Source of the DNA: Pumilibacter intestinalis
Lineage (GTDB): Bacteria > Bacillota > Clostridia > Christensenellales > Pumilibacteraceae
Length of the DNA stretch: 64,000 bases
Direction: 5' to 3'
NCBI RefSeq assembly: GCF_943193005.1
Contig: NZ_CALPCH010000010.1
Span: forward strand, 1 to 64,000
Part shown: piece by piece, positions 32,707 to 41,062 of the stretch
Numbering within the stretch: position 1 is the first letter of the stretch
Layout of the letters: each line of letters begins with the position of its first letter
Position numbers and translations under genes: made by a program
Notes under the pieces: model-generated
What the model was told of the DNA's origin: nothing
The model's database searches: none
The model's input: the letters and a program-made list of their open reading frames with translations, nothing else

Positions 32707-33297
32707 ATGAAAAAAATACTATATGTAATCTTGGAACAATGGGCTGATTGGGAGCTTGCTTATATTTCGTCGGCGGTCAATATGCTCGGTGGCGGCAAGT
32801 TTGAAAATAAAACTGTATCACTTACAAAGAACGCCGTTACCTCTATTGGCGGTGTTAAGTGTTTGCCTGATTATGATTTACTTACATTACCGTCCAATTA
32901 TGGTGCCGTAATACTTATCGGTGGTATGTCGTGGCATAACGAGAACGCTATGCAAGTTAAGCCGCTTATTGATGCTTGCATTAAGAGCGGCAAAGTGGTA
33001 GGTGCGATTTGCGATGCTTGTAGATTTTTAGGCTCTATTGGGGCGTTGAATGGCGCAAAACATACGGCTAATGATTTGAACGAATTAAAACAATATTCGT
33101 CTTATACAAACGAACAAGGCTTTGTGCATAGGCAAGCGGTATTGGACAATAATGTTATCACGGCAAATGGAACGGCAGCTCTTGAATTTGCGCAAGAAGT
33201 ATTACGAGCTTTATTGGTATCAACCGAAGAACAAATAAAAGGCTGGTATGATTTTCATAAGCTCGGCTTTTACAATGCGCCTATGCCGAAAATGTAA
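32707..33297 (+). CDS. DJ-1/PfpI-family protein
   Basis: A 196-residue protein of the class I glutamine amidotransferase-like fold. The nucleophile elbow reads GAICDACRFLG with Cys near residue 104, and an N-terminal ILEQWADWE motif carries the acidic residue. Members include glyoxalases, chaperones and proteases; this one is closest to small uncharacterised clostridial forms. The ATG at 32707 fits the AAAGGA site better than the one at 32698. Confidence 0.82.
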   Translation: MKKILYVILEQWADWELAYISSAVNMLGGGKFENKTVSLTKNAVTSIGGVKCLPDYDLLTLPSNYGAVILIGGMSWHNENAMQVKPLIDACIKSGKVVGAICDACRFLGSIGALNGAKHTANDLNELKQYSSYTNEQGFVHRQAVLDNNVITANGTAALEFAQEVLRALLVSTEEQIKGWYDFHKLGFYNAPMPKM

Positions 33298-33300
33298 CTA

Positions 33301-33323
33301 CGATAAACAGTAATTTAGCGGAG
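33301..33323 (+). repeat. Gene-boundary motif, copy 3
   Basis: Contains AAACAGTAATTTAGCGGAG, one base different from copy 1 over 23 bases. It supplies the GCGGAGG ribosome binding site of the next gene. Confidence 0.7.
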
Positions 33324-33329
33324 GATTAT

Positions 33330-33941
33330 ATGATAACCGAAAAGAATACAATAAAGATACGTTCCGAGTTCACAGCCGAGGCAAAAAAGGAACTTGTTGC
33401 GCCGTCGCGTAAAGCGAGCAACAAGTTGATTTTAGGCTCGCTCGCTTTTGCTTTTGTTTTTATAGTGCTCATATTCATATTTTATTATTTCAAAAAAACC
33501 GACTTAGCAGGGCTAATGTTTGGATTATTCCTGTTCTCTCTGCTGATAATGGCTGATGGCGCAATGATAAAGTACTCCATCAAAAAAGATTTGCAAAAAT
33601 CAATGCCGCGTACTATATACGAATACGAGTTTTATAATGGCGGGATTGCCGCAAAGGAAGAGATTGAAGGCGAGATAATGCACATATCCAAATACTATGA
33701 CCGTTCGATATGTAAAACGCTTGACGGTAAACGATATATGTTCCTTTACGTTTCCTCGTCGATGGCACTCGTTATTGATAAGTCATTGCTCTCACCCGAA
33801 GAGATTGCGACATTGAAAGCGATCTATTTTAAGGAGTATTCGGGTGATAGAATTAAACTTCCCGATTTCAAACCGGGTACGCCAGATTTCGTGCAAGTCG
33901 AAGAAATAACAGAAGAAAAACGCACCCAAGACCAACAATAG
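33330..33941 (+). CDS. Two-span membrane protein, YcxB-like
   Basis: A 203-residue protein with two membrane spans (about residues 33-53 and 60-80) and a cytoplasmic C-terminal domain with FKEYSGDRIKLP. The layout resembles YcxB-like proteins of Firmicutes, of unknown function. The GCGGAGGA site is part of the gene-boundary repeat. Confidence 0.6.
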   Translation: MITEKNTIKIRSEFTAEAKKELVAPSRKASNKLILGSLAFAFVFIVLIFIFYYFKKTDLAGLMFGLFLFSLLIMADGAMIKYSIKKDLQKSMPRTIYEYEFYNGGIAAKEEIEGEIMHISKYYDRSICKTLDGKRYMFLYVSSSMALVIDKSLLSPEEIATLKAIYFKEYSGDRIKLPDFKPGTPDFVQVEEITEEKRTQDQQ

Positions 33942-34032
33942 GTTTATTTCATTACAAAATTTTATAAAAAACAGATGACAAACATTGTGGCTATTATTTA
34001 TCCGGTTCCGGTATAATGACTTAACTGTGCGC

Positions 34033-34049
34033 TAAATTTCAATTTAGCG
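34033..34049 (+). repeat. Gene-boundary motif, copy 4
   Basis: TAAATTTCAATTTAGCG inside the perfect palindrome CTAAATTTCAATTTAG. Upstream at 34013 is a TATAAT-like -10 without a good -35. Confidence 0.65.
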
Positions 34050-34075
34050 GAGAAAAATTATTTTGGGCTAATGTT

Positions 34076-34507
34076 ATGGGGTGGTTTAATTATTACGGAC
34101 TTGCCGTTATGGCGGTAATTATGATACCGAATATCATATATGCCGTAAAACATAAAAACGGCGAAATTACCTATCGCAATAAAGCGGTTGAAATTATGGA
34201 ACAAATAGGCAGATACGGCTGTTTTGCGCTTATGATTTTCAGTATTCCGTATACATATTTTAATTTTTGGTTTAATTATGCGCTAATAATATATCTGGCT
34301 GTAATCGGCGGTTTATGCTTTACATATTTGATATTTTGGGCTATATGTTGGAATAGAAACGATAAATTAAAAGCGTTGTCGCTTTCGATAATTCCGTCTT
34401 GCATATTCTTATTCGGCGGCATTGTTTTGGTAAGTATTCCACTGATATTCTTTTCCGTTCTTTTTGCCGTGTGCCACATTTATATAAGTTACAAAAATTC
34501 GTTTTAG
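34076..34507 (+). CDS. Four-helix membrane protein, unknown
   Basis: A 143-residue hydrophobic protein with four membrane spans. The opening GWFNYYGLAVMAVIMIPNI looks conserved-type, but I do not recognise a named family. No strong ribosome binding site is next to the ATG; a GCGGAG sits 25 bases upstream. The cassette-end repeat follows directly. Confidence 0.6.
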   Translation: MGWFNYYGLAVMAVIMIPNIIYAVKHKNGEITYRNKAVEIMEQIGRYGCFALMIFSIPYTYFNFWFNYALIIYLAVIGGLCFTYLIFWAICWNRNDKLKALSLSIIPSCIFLFGGIVLVSIPLIFFSVLFAVCHIYISYKNSF

Positions 34508-34553
34508 GTTACTATTACTCCGCCATATAAAAAGCAGTACCTTTACGGTACTG
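34494..34553 (+). repeat. Cassette-end repeat, copy 2
   Basis: Same order as 31909-31972: AAAATTCGTTTTAG, CTCCGCCATATAAAAAGCAG and a CAGTACC/GGTACTG hairpin with a changed loop. It follows a gene end in both places and should act as a terminator. Confidence 0.75.
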
Positions 34554-34630
34554 TTACGCCTCGATTTACAGCTCGAATACGATTTAACTACGCATATCAA
34601 GGATAACGTATAAACACATAGGAGAAATTT

Positions 34631-35044
34631 ATGAACAAAGAACAAATTTACGAATTTATATCAAAGCAAAAGACGGCGTTTATCGCTTCCGTGAACGAAC
34701 AAGGCTATCCCGTTATGCGGGCTATGCTTAAGCCCCGCTTAATAGACGGAAACGAAATGTATTTCTCCACCAACACGTCGTCGAATAAAGTTAAGCAGTT
34801 TGCGGCAAACAATAAGGCTTGCATATATTTCTACAAGCGCGGAAAAATCAAATATCAAGGCGTTTCGATTATAGGCGATATGGAAATTCGCACCGACCAA
34901 CCCACCAAAGACAAGATTTGGCGTTTCGGCGACAGACTGTTTTACAAACAAGGAGTAACCGACCCCGACTATTGCGTATTGAAATTCAATGGCAAAACGG
35001 CGGAATATTACTGCGATTTTAAGATAGAACAAATAGAGTTATAA
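34631..35044 (+). CDS. Pyridoxamine 5'-phosphate oxidase-like protein
   Basis: A 137-residue split-barrel protein of the PNPOx/FMN-binding group: KTAFIASVNEQGYPVMRAM at residues 14-32 and a flavin-loop region around FSTNTSSNKVKQF. It probably binds FMN and reduces an unknown small molecule. AGGAG lies six bases before the ATG. Confidence 0.82.
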   Translation: MNKEQIYEFISKQKTAFIASVNEQGYPVMRAMLKPRLIDGNEMYFSTNTSSNKVKQFAANNKACIYFYKRGKIKYQGVSIIGDMEIRTDQPTKDKIWRFGDRLFYKQGVTDPDYCVLKFNGKTAEYYCDFKIEQIEL

Positions 35045-35098
35045 AAGCTCGGAGAACAAACGCGAATGGGTTGGTTCAATTAGCGAACAAGAAAACGC

Positions 35099-35127
35099 TT
35101 GCTTTTATTCTCGCTTTGAAATATAAT
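35099..35127 (+). promoter_or_regulatory. Promoter of the DpnII-type operon
   Basis: TTGCTT (35099-35104), 17 bases, TATAAT (35122-35127). Confidence 0.7.
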
Positions 35128-35157
35128 ATTTCTATCGGCTAAAGAGGTGCTAATGTT

Positions 35158-36072
35158 GTGAGTAATAGGTCGGCAAAAGAAACCGCCGAGAATTCGTTAA
35201 AACCGTTTGTAAAGTGGGTAGGCGGAAAAAGTCAACTCATAACCGAACTCGAAAAAGCAATACCCGCAAAGAACGAGAAAACGTATACGAAATATTGCGA
35301 GCCTATGGTGGGTGGCGGCGCGTTGTTTTTCAAAATACTGTCGGAATACGATTTTAAGGATTTGTATATAAGCGATATAAATCCCGAGCTTGTAAACGCC
35401 TACCGCGTAGTGCAAAGAAACGCAGGTGATTTGATACAAAAATTGCATGAACTGCAAACGCGGTTCTTGCCCATGGACGAAAAAAGCAGAAAATTCTGTT
35501 ATTACGCAATTCGCGACAAATTCAACTCTACCTCGTTGACTAAAGCCACGGCAACCGAAAAAGCGGCGCATTTCATATTTTTGAACAAAACCTGTTTCAA
35601 CGGAATTTACAGAGTAAATCGCAAAGGACAATTCAACGTACCGATGGGCGCATACGCAAAGCCCGCTATTTGCGACGAAGAAAATTTACGCAATATTAAC
35701 AAAGCGTTACAACGCGCAGAAATAGTTTGCGGCGATTATTCTCTTTCTCGAAAATTCATAGACGACAACACCTTTGTTTATCTCGATCCCCCCTATCGCC
35801 CGCTGTCGGAAACGTCATGTTTCACTTCGTACAACGCCGAAAATTTCGACGATAACGAACAGTTGCGGCTCTCGAAATTTTTCAAAAAAATAAGCGACAG
35901 CGGCGCAAAAGTCATATTGAGCAACTCCGACCCCAAAAACACCGACCCCGAAGACAGTTTTTTCGACGAAATGTATAAATCTTACAAAATAGAGCGGGTA
36001 TCGGCAACGCGCATGATAAACAGCAAAGCCGACAAACGCGGCAGAATAACCGAATTGCTAATCAGTAATTAA
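35158..36072 (+). CDS. dpnM: DNA adenine methyltransferase, GATC (DpnM-like)
   Basis: N6-adenine methyltransferase of the Dam/DpnM (D12 class) family that protects GATC. The 304-residue protein has the SAM motif KPFVKWVGGKSQL at residues 16-28, EPMVGGGALFF near 48 and the catalytic DPPY near 204. It starts at a GTG (35158) with a GAGGTG site. The restriction enzyme follows 13 bases after its stop. Confidence 0.92.
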   Translation: MSNRSAKETAENSLKPFVKWVGGKSQLITELEKAIPAKNEKTYTKYCEPMVGGGALFFKILSEYDFKDLYISDINPELVNAYRVVQRNAGDLIQKLHELQTRFLPMDEKSRKFCYYAIRDKFNSTSLTKATATEKAAHFIFLNKTCFNGIYRVNRKGQFNVPMGAYAKPAICDEENLRNINKALQRAEIVCGDYSLSRKFIDDNTFVYLDPPYRPLSETSCFTSYNAENFDDNEQLRLSKFFKKISDSGAKVILSNSDPKNTDPEDSFFDEMYKSYKIERVSATRMINSKADKRGRITELLISN

Positions 36073-36085
36073 GGAAAAGCACTTT

Positions 36086-36946
36086 ATGAAAAGAAATTTC
36101 GACGTATGGCTGAAAACTTTCAAAACAAGCATTTGCGATTACGCTTTTTACGTGAATTTTAAGAAAGTTTACGGCAATGTAAATAAAATCAAAGTTGAAT
36201 TGAACATTCTCAATTCTCTCATAGGCTCAAAAGATATCGAACGCGATTTCGAAAAACTCGTAGCCGACTATCCGAAAGTATTAAAATGTATTCCCGTTTT
36301 GCTTGCCGTGCGCAGTAAAGAAATTTTCGTTAAAGATGACGACGGCGAATATCTTTTCGATTTTTATGAGCAAAACCATACGACTCGAGAGTACATAATG
36401 TTCATGCAAAAAACGGGCTTGTTCGATTTAATCGCAAACCACGTAATAAACAACCTCGTAGATTACGTTACAGGCGTAGAGGTAGGACTCGACAGCAACG
36501 GCAGAAAAAATCGCGGCGGGCATTTAATGGAAAAACTCGTGGAAAACCATCTTATTAAGGCGGGGCTTGTTAAAGGCGAAACATACTTTAAGGAAATGAA
36601 ACTATCCGCAGTAGAAAAGAAATGGAACATTGACTTATCGAGCATTTCAAACAAAGGCAAAACCGTAAAACGATTTGACTTTGTTGTTAAAAAGGGCAAA
36701 ACGGTTTATGCGATTGAAACGAATTTTTATTCAAGCAGCGGCTCCAAACTGAACGAAACTGCCCGCAGTTACAAAACCATTGCTTTGGAGTCAAAAGAAA
36801 TCGACGGATTCGCATTCGTATGGGTTACAGACGGTTGCGGCTGGCACTCCGCGCGGCACAATTTGGAAGAAACTTTTGATGTTTTAGACAATATGTATTG
36901 TATAGCCGATTTGGAAAATAACATAATGGAAAGCTTATTCGATTAA
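36086..36946 (+). CDS. dpnB: Type II restriction endonuclease, DpnII/MboI-type
   Basis: Cleaves unmethylated GATC. The 286-residue protein matches DpnII in length and layout; the likely catalytic core is KRFDFVVKKG followed by VYAIETNFY (about residues 195-215), a D..ExN variant of the PD-(D/E)XK site. It is in one operon with the methylase and ends at a strong terminator. There is no second, single-strand methylase as in the pneumococcal DpnII locus. Confidence 0.9.
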   Translation: MKRNFDVWLKTFKTSICDYAFYVNFKKVYGNVNKIKVELNILNSLIGSKDIERDFEKLVADYPKVLKCIPVLLAVRSKEIFVKDDDGEYLFDFYEQNHTTREYIMFMQKTGLFDLIANHVINNLVDYVTGVEVGLDSNGRKNRGGHLMEKLVENHLIKAGLVKGETYFKEMKLSAVEKKWNIDLSSISNKGKTVKRFDFVVKKGKTVYAIETNFYSSSGSKLNETARSYKTIALESKEIDGFAFVWVTDGCGWHSARHNLEETFDVLDNMYCIADLENNIMESLFD

Positions 36947-36950
36947 AACG

Positions 36951-36985
36951 CAAAGCCCCGCTCGGTAAAACAAGCGGGGCTTTTG
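36951..36985. terminator. Bidirectional terminator at the right end of the island
   Basis: AAAGCCCCGCT pairs with AGCGGGGCTTTT. It serves the restriction gene and the convergent minus-strand gene at 37000. Confidence 0.85.
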
Positions 36986-36999
36986 ATTTGCAAATTACA

Positions 37000-37578
37000 T
37001 TATAACGAATCGTCGAGGCTCAAGCCGAAAGAGTCGGCGAAATTTTCCATAAAGTAGCGCACGGAGTTTTCGTTTGCCGAATTTAAGGCGGCGTGCGTGC
37101 TCTTTTCGGCAGACTCGAATTCGCGGTTGCCGAAAGAAAGTTCTTCGCGGCACTTGATGAGCGCGGCTATTTTGTCGGCGTATTTAACAAACTTTTTTTC
37201 GGGCACGGACTCGGCGGGAGAAAGCAGTTTTTTGTATTCCCCGCGCAGTTTTTCGGGCAAAAAGCCGAGCAACTTGTTTTCCGCGGCGTTCTCTATAGAC
37301 TTGTAAGCGTTGCGGATATCGTCGCCGTAATATTTAACGGGCGTGGGCAAATCGCCCGTGAACACCTCCGCCGCGTCGTGATACAGCGCGAGCGAAGCCG
37401 CCCTGTCGGGATTTAACTTGCCGCCGAACAGCTCGTTTTCTATCACGCAAAGCGCGTGCGCGATAAGAGCGGTGATATAGCTGTGCTCGGCTACGTTTTC
37501 CCTGCGGGTGTTGCGCATCAAGCTCCAACGGTCTATATAGCGCAGTCTGCCCGCGAGCGAAAAGAACTTTTCGCCCAT
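37000..37578 (-). CDS. HD-domain 5'-nucleotidase, YfbR-like
   Basis: Hydrolyses deoxyribonucleoside 5'-monophosphates. The 192-residue protein has RWSLMRNTRRENVAEHS at about residues 16-32, HDAAEVFTGDLPTPVKY and a late D in KYADKIAAL, the HD metal-binding set of YfbR. The ATG at 37578 follows the transketolase stop by one base, so it is co-transcribed with tkt. Confidence 0.88.
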   Translation of the reverse strand: MGEKFFSLAGRLRYIDRWSLMRNTRRENVAEHSYITALIAHALCVIENELFGGKLNPDRAASLALYHDAAEVFTGDLPTPVKYYGDDIRNAYKSIENAAENKLLGFLPEKLRGEYKKLLSPAESVPEKKFVKYADKIAALIKCREELSFGNREFESAEKSTHAALNSANENSVRYFMENFADSFGLSLDDSL

Positions 37579-37579
37579 T

Positions 37580-39577
37580 TTATTCAACCGTTATCTTCTT
37601 GCAACGGGAAATCGTCTTCTTGGCAACTGCAACCACATTATCCACGGTAAAGCCGAATATCTCGAACAGTTTTTCGGCGGGCGCGCTCGCACCGAAGGTG
37701 TCGAGGCACACGTAACCGCCGTCTAACCCCACGTATTTGCCCCAAGGCGCACTGCACCCCGCTTCTATCGCAACGCGGGCGCGAACTTTGGGCGGCAAAA
37801 CGGAGTCGCGGTATTTTTGAGTCTGCTTTTCGAACAATTCCATGCAAGGCATGCTCACAACGCGAACGTTGCCGTTGCCGAGCGCTTTTTTTGCTTTAAC
37901 CGCAAGCTCGAGTTCGCTGCCGCTCGCCATGAGTATGAGGTCGGGAGTTTCGGTCTCGCTGTCGTCTACTATATAGCCGCCGAACAAAGCGTCTTCGCCG
38001 CTGTTTTTAACCTGCGGAAGATTTTGACGCGAGCACACTATGCAAGTGGGACCGTGCCCCGTTATCGCGCTTACGTACGCCGCCGCGGTTTCTCTGCCGT
38101 CGGCGGGACGGAACACTTTGAGTCCCGGAATTGTGCGCAATCCCGCAAGCTGTTCCACGGGCTGATGAGTAGGACCGTCTTCCCCCACGCCTATGGAATC
38201 GTGCGTGAGAACGTAAGTCATGTTAAGCTCCATGAGAGCGGACATGCGCATAGCGTTTTTCATGTAGTCGGAGAACACGAAGAACGTGCCGCAAAACGCG
38301 CTGAAGCCGCCGTGAAGGGTAAGACCGTTGCATATCGCCGCCATTGCGTGTTCGCGTATGCCGAAATGCAGGTTTCTGCCCGAGCGGTCTTCGGCGGAGT
38401 AATCGCCCGCGTTCTTAAGATAAGTTTTGTTGCTCGGTCCGAGGTCGGCACTGCCGCCCACGAGATTGGGCATAAGCTCGGCGAGTTTGTTGAGAATAAT
38501 TCCCGAGGAGTTTCTCGTCGCGTCCGCTTTGTCGCCCACAATCGAGTAAAGCTCTTCGAACTCCTCGTCGGCGGGCAGTTTGCCGCGAACAAAGCGGTTG
38601 AAAAGTTCGTATTCGTCGGGATAAGCCGCCTTATACGCCTTAACAACTTTGTTCCACTCCGCCTCGCTCTTGTTGAGATTATCGACTATTTCGGCGTAGT
38701 GCTTCACCACGTCGGCGGGAGCTTCGAACGGCTTGCCCGTGTAGCCGAGGTTCTTTTTTGTTTCCTTTACCGCGTCCGAGCCGAGCGGCGCACCGTGACA
38801 GTCCGCGCTTCCCGCTTTGGGCGAGCCGTAACCTATGGTGGATTTAACTATAATCAGGCTGGGGTGCGTTTTATCCGCTTTCGCAAGTTTGATTGCCGCT
38901 TCAACGGCGTCTACGTCCTCGCCGTCGGGCACTTTTATAACCTGCCAACCCTGCGCTTCGTGACGGCGTGCAACGTCGTCGCGGAAAGTGATGTTTATGT
39001 CGCCCTCTATGGAGATATCGTTTGCATCGTAAAGCACAATGAGTTTGCCGAGTTGCCACGCGCCCGCGAGCGACGCCGCCTCGTACTCTATACCCTCTTC
39101 CATGCAACCGTCGCCGCACAGCGCGAACGTGTAGTGGTCCACAAGGTTAAGCCCCTCTTTGTTGAAACGGGCGGCAAGCATGCTTTCGGCAAGCGCGAAA
39201 CCCACCGCGTTTGCCACGCCCTGACCGAGCGGGCCCGTGGAGGTTTCCACGCCAGGAGTCCTGCCGTATTCGGGATGACCGGGGGTGCGACTTCCGAGCG
39301 CACGGAACTGCATTAGGTCTTCTTTGGTGATACCGTAACCGAACAGGTGCAACAGGCTGTACAAAAGCGCAGACCCGTGCCCCGCGCTCAACACAAAACG
39401 GTCGCGATTGAAAAACGACGGGTTTTTGGGGCAGTGGTTCATCTGCCGAGCAAAGAGCGCGTACGCCGCGGGAGCCGCACCGAGTGGAAGCCCCGGATGC
39501 CCGCTGTTTGCTTTCTGAATCGCCTCAACGGCAAGCACTCTCGCCGCGTTGATTGCATTCCGTGTGGTTTTATCCAT
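37580..39577 (-). CDS. tkt: Transketolase
   Basis: Thiamine-diphosphate enzyme of the pentose phosphate pathway. The 665-residue protein shows the N-terminal KANSGHPGLPLGAAP, the ThDP motif GDGCMEEG near residue 153 and the pyrimidine domain with THDSIGVGEDGPTHQPVEQ. The ATG at 39577 has GAAGGAG seven bases upstream; the longer frame begins at a TTG inside that site. Confidence 0.97.
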   Translation of the reverse strand: MDKTTRNAINAARVLAVEAIQKANSGHPGLPLGAAPAAYALFARQMNHCPKNPSFFNRDRFVLSAGHGSALLYSLLHLFGYGITKEDLMQFRALGSRTPGHPEYGRTPGVETSTGPLGQGVANAVGFALAESMLAARFNKEGLNLVDHYTFALCGDGCMEEGIEYEAASLAGAWQLGKLIVLYDANDISIEGDINITFRDDVARRHEAQGWQVIKVPDGEDVDAVEAAIKLAKADKTHPSLIIVKSTIGYGSPKAGSADCHGAPLGSDAVKETKKNLGYTGKPFEAPADVVKHYAEIVDNLNKSEAEWNKVVKAYKAAYPDEYELFNRFVRGKLPADEEFEELYSIVGDKADATRNSSGIILNKLAELMPNLVGGSADLGPSNKTYLKNAGDYSAEDRSGRNLHFGIREHAMAAICNGLTLHGGFSAFCGTFFVFSDYMKNAMRMSALMELNMTYVLTHDSIGVGEDGPTHQPVEQLAGLRTIPGLKVFRPADGRETAAAYVSAITGHGPTCIVCSRQNLPQVKNSGEDALFGGYIVDDSETETPDLILMASGSELELAVKAKKALGNGNVRVVSMPCMELFEKQTQKYRDSVLPPKVRARVAIEAGCSAPWGKYVGLDGGYVCLDTFGASAPAEKLFEIFGFTVDNVVAVAKKTISRCKKITVE

Positions 39578-39611
39578 AATAAACTCCTTCAAAAGCTGAT
39601 TTTACGCCGAT

Positions 39612-39641
39612 ATTATACCATTTTCCGCCCTTTTTTGGCAA
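39612..39641 (-). promoter_or_regulatory. tkt promoter
   Basis: TTGCCA (39636-39641), 18 bases, TATAAT (39612-39617). Confidence 0.7.
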
Positions 39642-39654
39642 GTGTTTTATATAT

Positions 39655-39735
39655 CTAAAGCCTTTTTGACTCCAAAAAGGCTAAGCGAAAAAGAGTGAAG
39701 GGAGGGGCGATTTCGACGCGCCCCTCCCTTTCAAA
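39655..39735. terminator. Double hairpin region upstream of tkt
   Basis: Two stems: AGCCTTTTTG/CAAAAAGGCT-like (39658-39683) and a very strong AAGGGAGGGGCG/CGCCCCTCCCTT (39696-39732). A third small CTTCTC/GAGAAG stem follows near 39751-39765. On the minus strand they have weak T runs, so they may insulate tkt from upstream transcription; a small structured RNA is the alternative. Confidence 0.5.
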
Positions 39736-39801
39736 ACCCACCCTCCACGACTTCTCTACGAGAAGCAATTAGGTTGAATACAAGAAACCGATACTTTACA
39801 T

Positions 39802-40153
39802 GTCATTGCGAGCGAACACAGTGAGCGTGGCAATCCCCTGCATAAGGAACTAATATATACGTCATTGCGAGCGAACGCAGTGAGCGCGGCAATCTACTGC
39901 ATGGAACAAGTACAGCAACTACGCCGTTCTCATGGCGGGGATTGCTTCGGCATTTCATGCCTCGCAATGACGAGTTAATGCGGCTTACATGTCATTGCGA
40001 GCGAACGCAGTGAGCGTGGCAATCTACTGCATGGAACAAGTACAGCAACTGCGCCGTTCTCATGGCGGGGATTGCTTCGGCATTTCATGCCTCGCAATGA
40101 CGAGTTAATGCGGCTTACATGTCATTGCGAGCGAGCAACGCGAGCGTGGCAAT
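39802..40153. repeat. Palindromic repeat array I with 130-bp tandem
   Basis: After one unit at 39802-39836, a 130-base block with two units is present at 39861-39990 and 39991-40120 with only two visible differences, and starts again at 40121. The gap between tkt and the XRE gene holds nothing else. Confidence 0.9.
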
Positions 40154-40172
40154 CCCCTACTATAGAAAAGTA

Positions 40173-40379
40173 CTACTCGTCTGCTACACCGAGCAAATAA
40201 TCGGTGCTTACGTTAAAAAAGTTCGCCAACACTATTATTACGTCAGCGTTAGGCACTCTCTTGCCACTCTCCCATAAAGCAATACCCGACTGCGACAATC
40301 CCGTTTCTTTTGCCAACTGAGTTTGAGTTATACCCTGCTCGTTTCTTAATATCTTTAATCTTTGCGAAAACTTTTCCAT
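40173..40379 (-). CDS. XRE-family regulator
   Basis: A 68-residue protein that is almost entirely one helix-turn-helix domain (ITQTQLAKETGLSQSGIALWESGKRVP). It is divergent from a DUF6809-like gene across a symmetric operator region and probably represses both. TATAAT (40386-40391) is only six bases from its ATG, so its message is probably leaderless, though no clear -35 is seen. Confidence 0.88.
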   Translation of the reverse strand: MEKFSQRLKILRNEQGITQTQLAKETGLSQSGIALWESGKRVPNADVIIVLANFFNVSTDYLLGVADE

Positions 40380-40394
40380 AAAAAAATTATATCA

Positions 40395-40452
40395 CATTTG
40401 TAATAAAATTGCTTGACTTATTGCAATTGCAATATTATAATTATTACAAATG
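40395..40452. promoter_or_regulatory. Symmetric operator between divergent genes
   Basis: Twelve-base perfect inverted arms, CATTTGTAATAA (40395-40406) and TTATTACAAATG (40441-40452), flank a central palindrome TTGCAATTGCAA (40421-40432). Each arm lies next to the -10 of one gene. Confidence 0.65.
40413..40441 (+). promoter_or_regulatory. Promoter of the DUF6809-like gene
   Basis: TTGACT (40413-40418), 17 bases containing the central palindrome, TATAAT (40436-40441). Confidence 0.8.
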
Positions 40453-40470
40453 AAATAAGGAGCAAAGAAC

Positions 40471-40746
40471 ATGGACACAATAATAAATAGATTGCTCTAC
40501 TCTACACAGGGTATGTGCGAAGAAATCAAGCCGTCGGCAGATTATACGAAATTTCAAGATTTGTGTATTGAGAATGAACACAAAATGACAACGGCACTCA
40601 AAGACTCACCCGAGCTTTTGGCACTGTTCAACGAATATTCGGATAATTGCTTTTACGCCTCTGGCGCAAGCAGCGAAACATTTTTCGCCGAAGGTTTCAA
40701 AGCCGGCGCGTTGCTCGCGCTCGAAATCGTGGGGTTTATTAAATAG
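40471..40746 (+). CDS. DUF6809-like small protein
   Basis: A 91-residue protein with an N-terminal helical part and a C-terminal FFAEGFKAGALLALEIVGF stretch. This pattern matches small clostridial proteins (DUF6809) often found beside XRE regulators, of unknown function. AAGGAG lies nine bases before the ATG. It is AT-rich and on the opposite strand from the housekeeping genes. Confidence 0.65.
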   Translation: MDTIINRLLYSTQGMCEEIKPSADYTKFQDLCIENEHKMTTALKDSPELLALFNEYSDNCFYASGASSETFFAEGFKAGALLALEIVGFIK

Positions 40747-40765
40747 ACAACTTTCTATCGGCCGG

Positions 40766-41051
40766 GATTGCCGCGCGGCTACGCCGCTCGCAATGACGGG
40801 TAACAGTAGCGGTTTACTTGTCATTGCGAGCGAGCAACGCGAGCGTGGCAATCCCCTGCATGAGAAAGGAACAGCAACTTTACTTGCTCCATGTTTGAGA
40901 TTGCCGCGCTCACTGCGTTCGCTCGCAATGACCGTTTATTCTCTCGGCTGAGATTGCCGCGCTCACTGCGTTCGCTCGCAATGACATTGGCGTAAGGCGT
41001 GCTCGCTCGCAATGACGGGGGGGGCGTAGGGCGTACTCGCTCGCAATGACG
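40766..41051. repeat. Palindromic repeat array J
   Basis: Units at 40766-40797, 40820-40853 (inverted), 40899-40931, 40951-40984 and two half-units to 41051. A G8 run lies at 41017-41024. No gene lies in the 316-base gap. Confidence 0.85.
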
Positions 41052-41062
41052 GAAATCCCCTA

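Noticed and set aside
32213-34553. Integron gene-cassette array
   Set aside because: No integrase and no convincing attC core sites; only short boundary repeats are shared, so I report a cassette-like pattern instead.
39655-39780. Small structured RNA gene upstream of tkt
   Set aside because: Several hairpins are present but no promoter could be found for either strand, so I list it only as a hairpin and terminator region.
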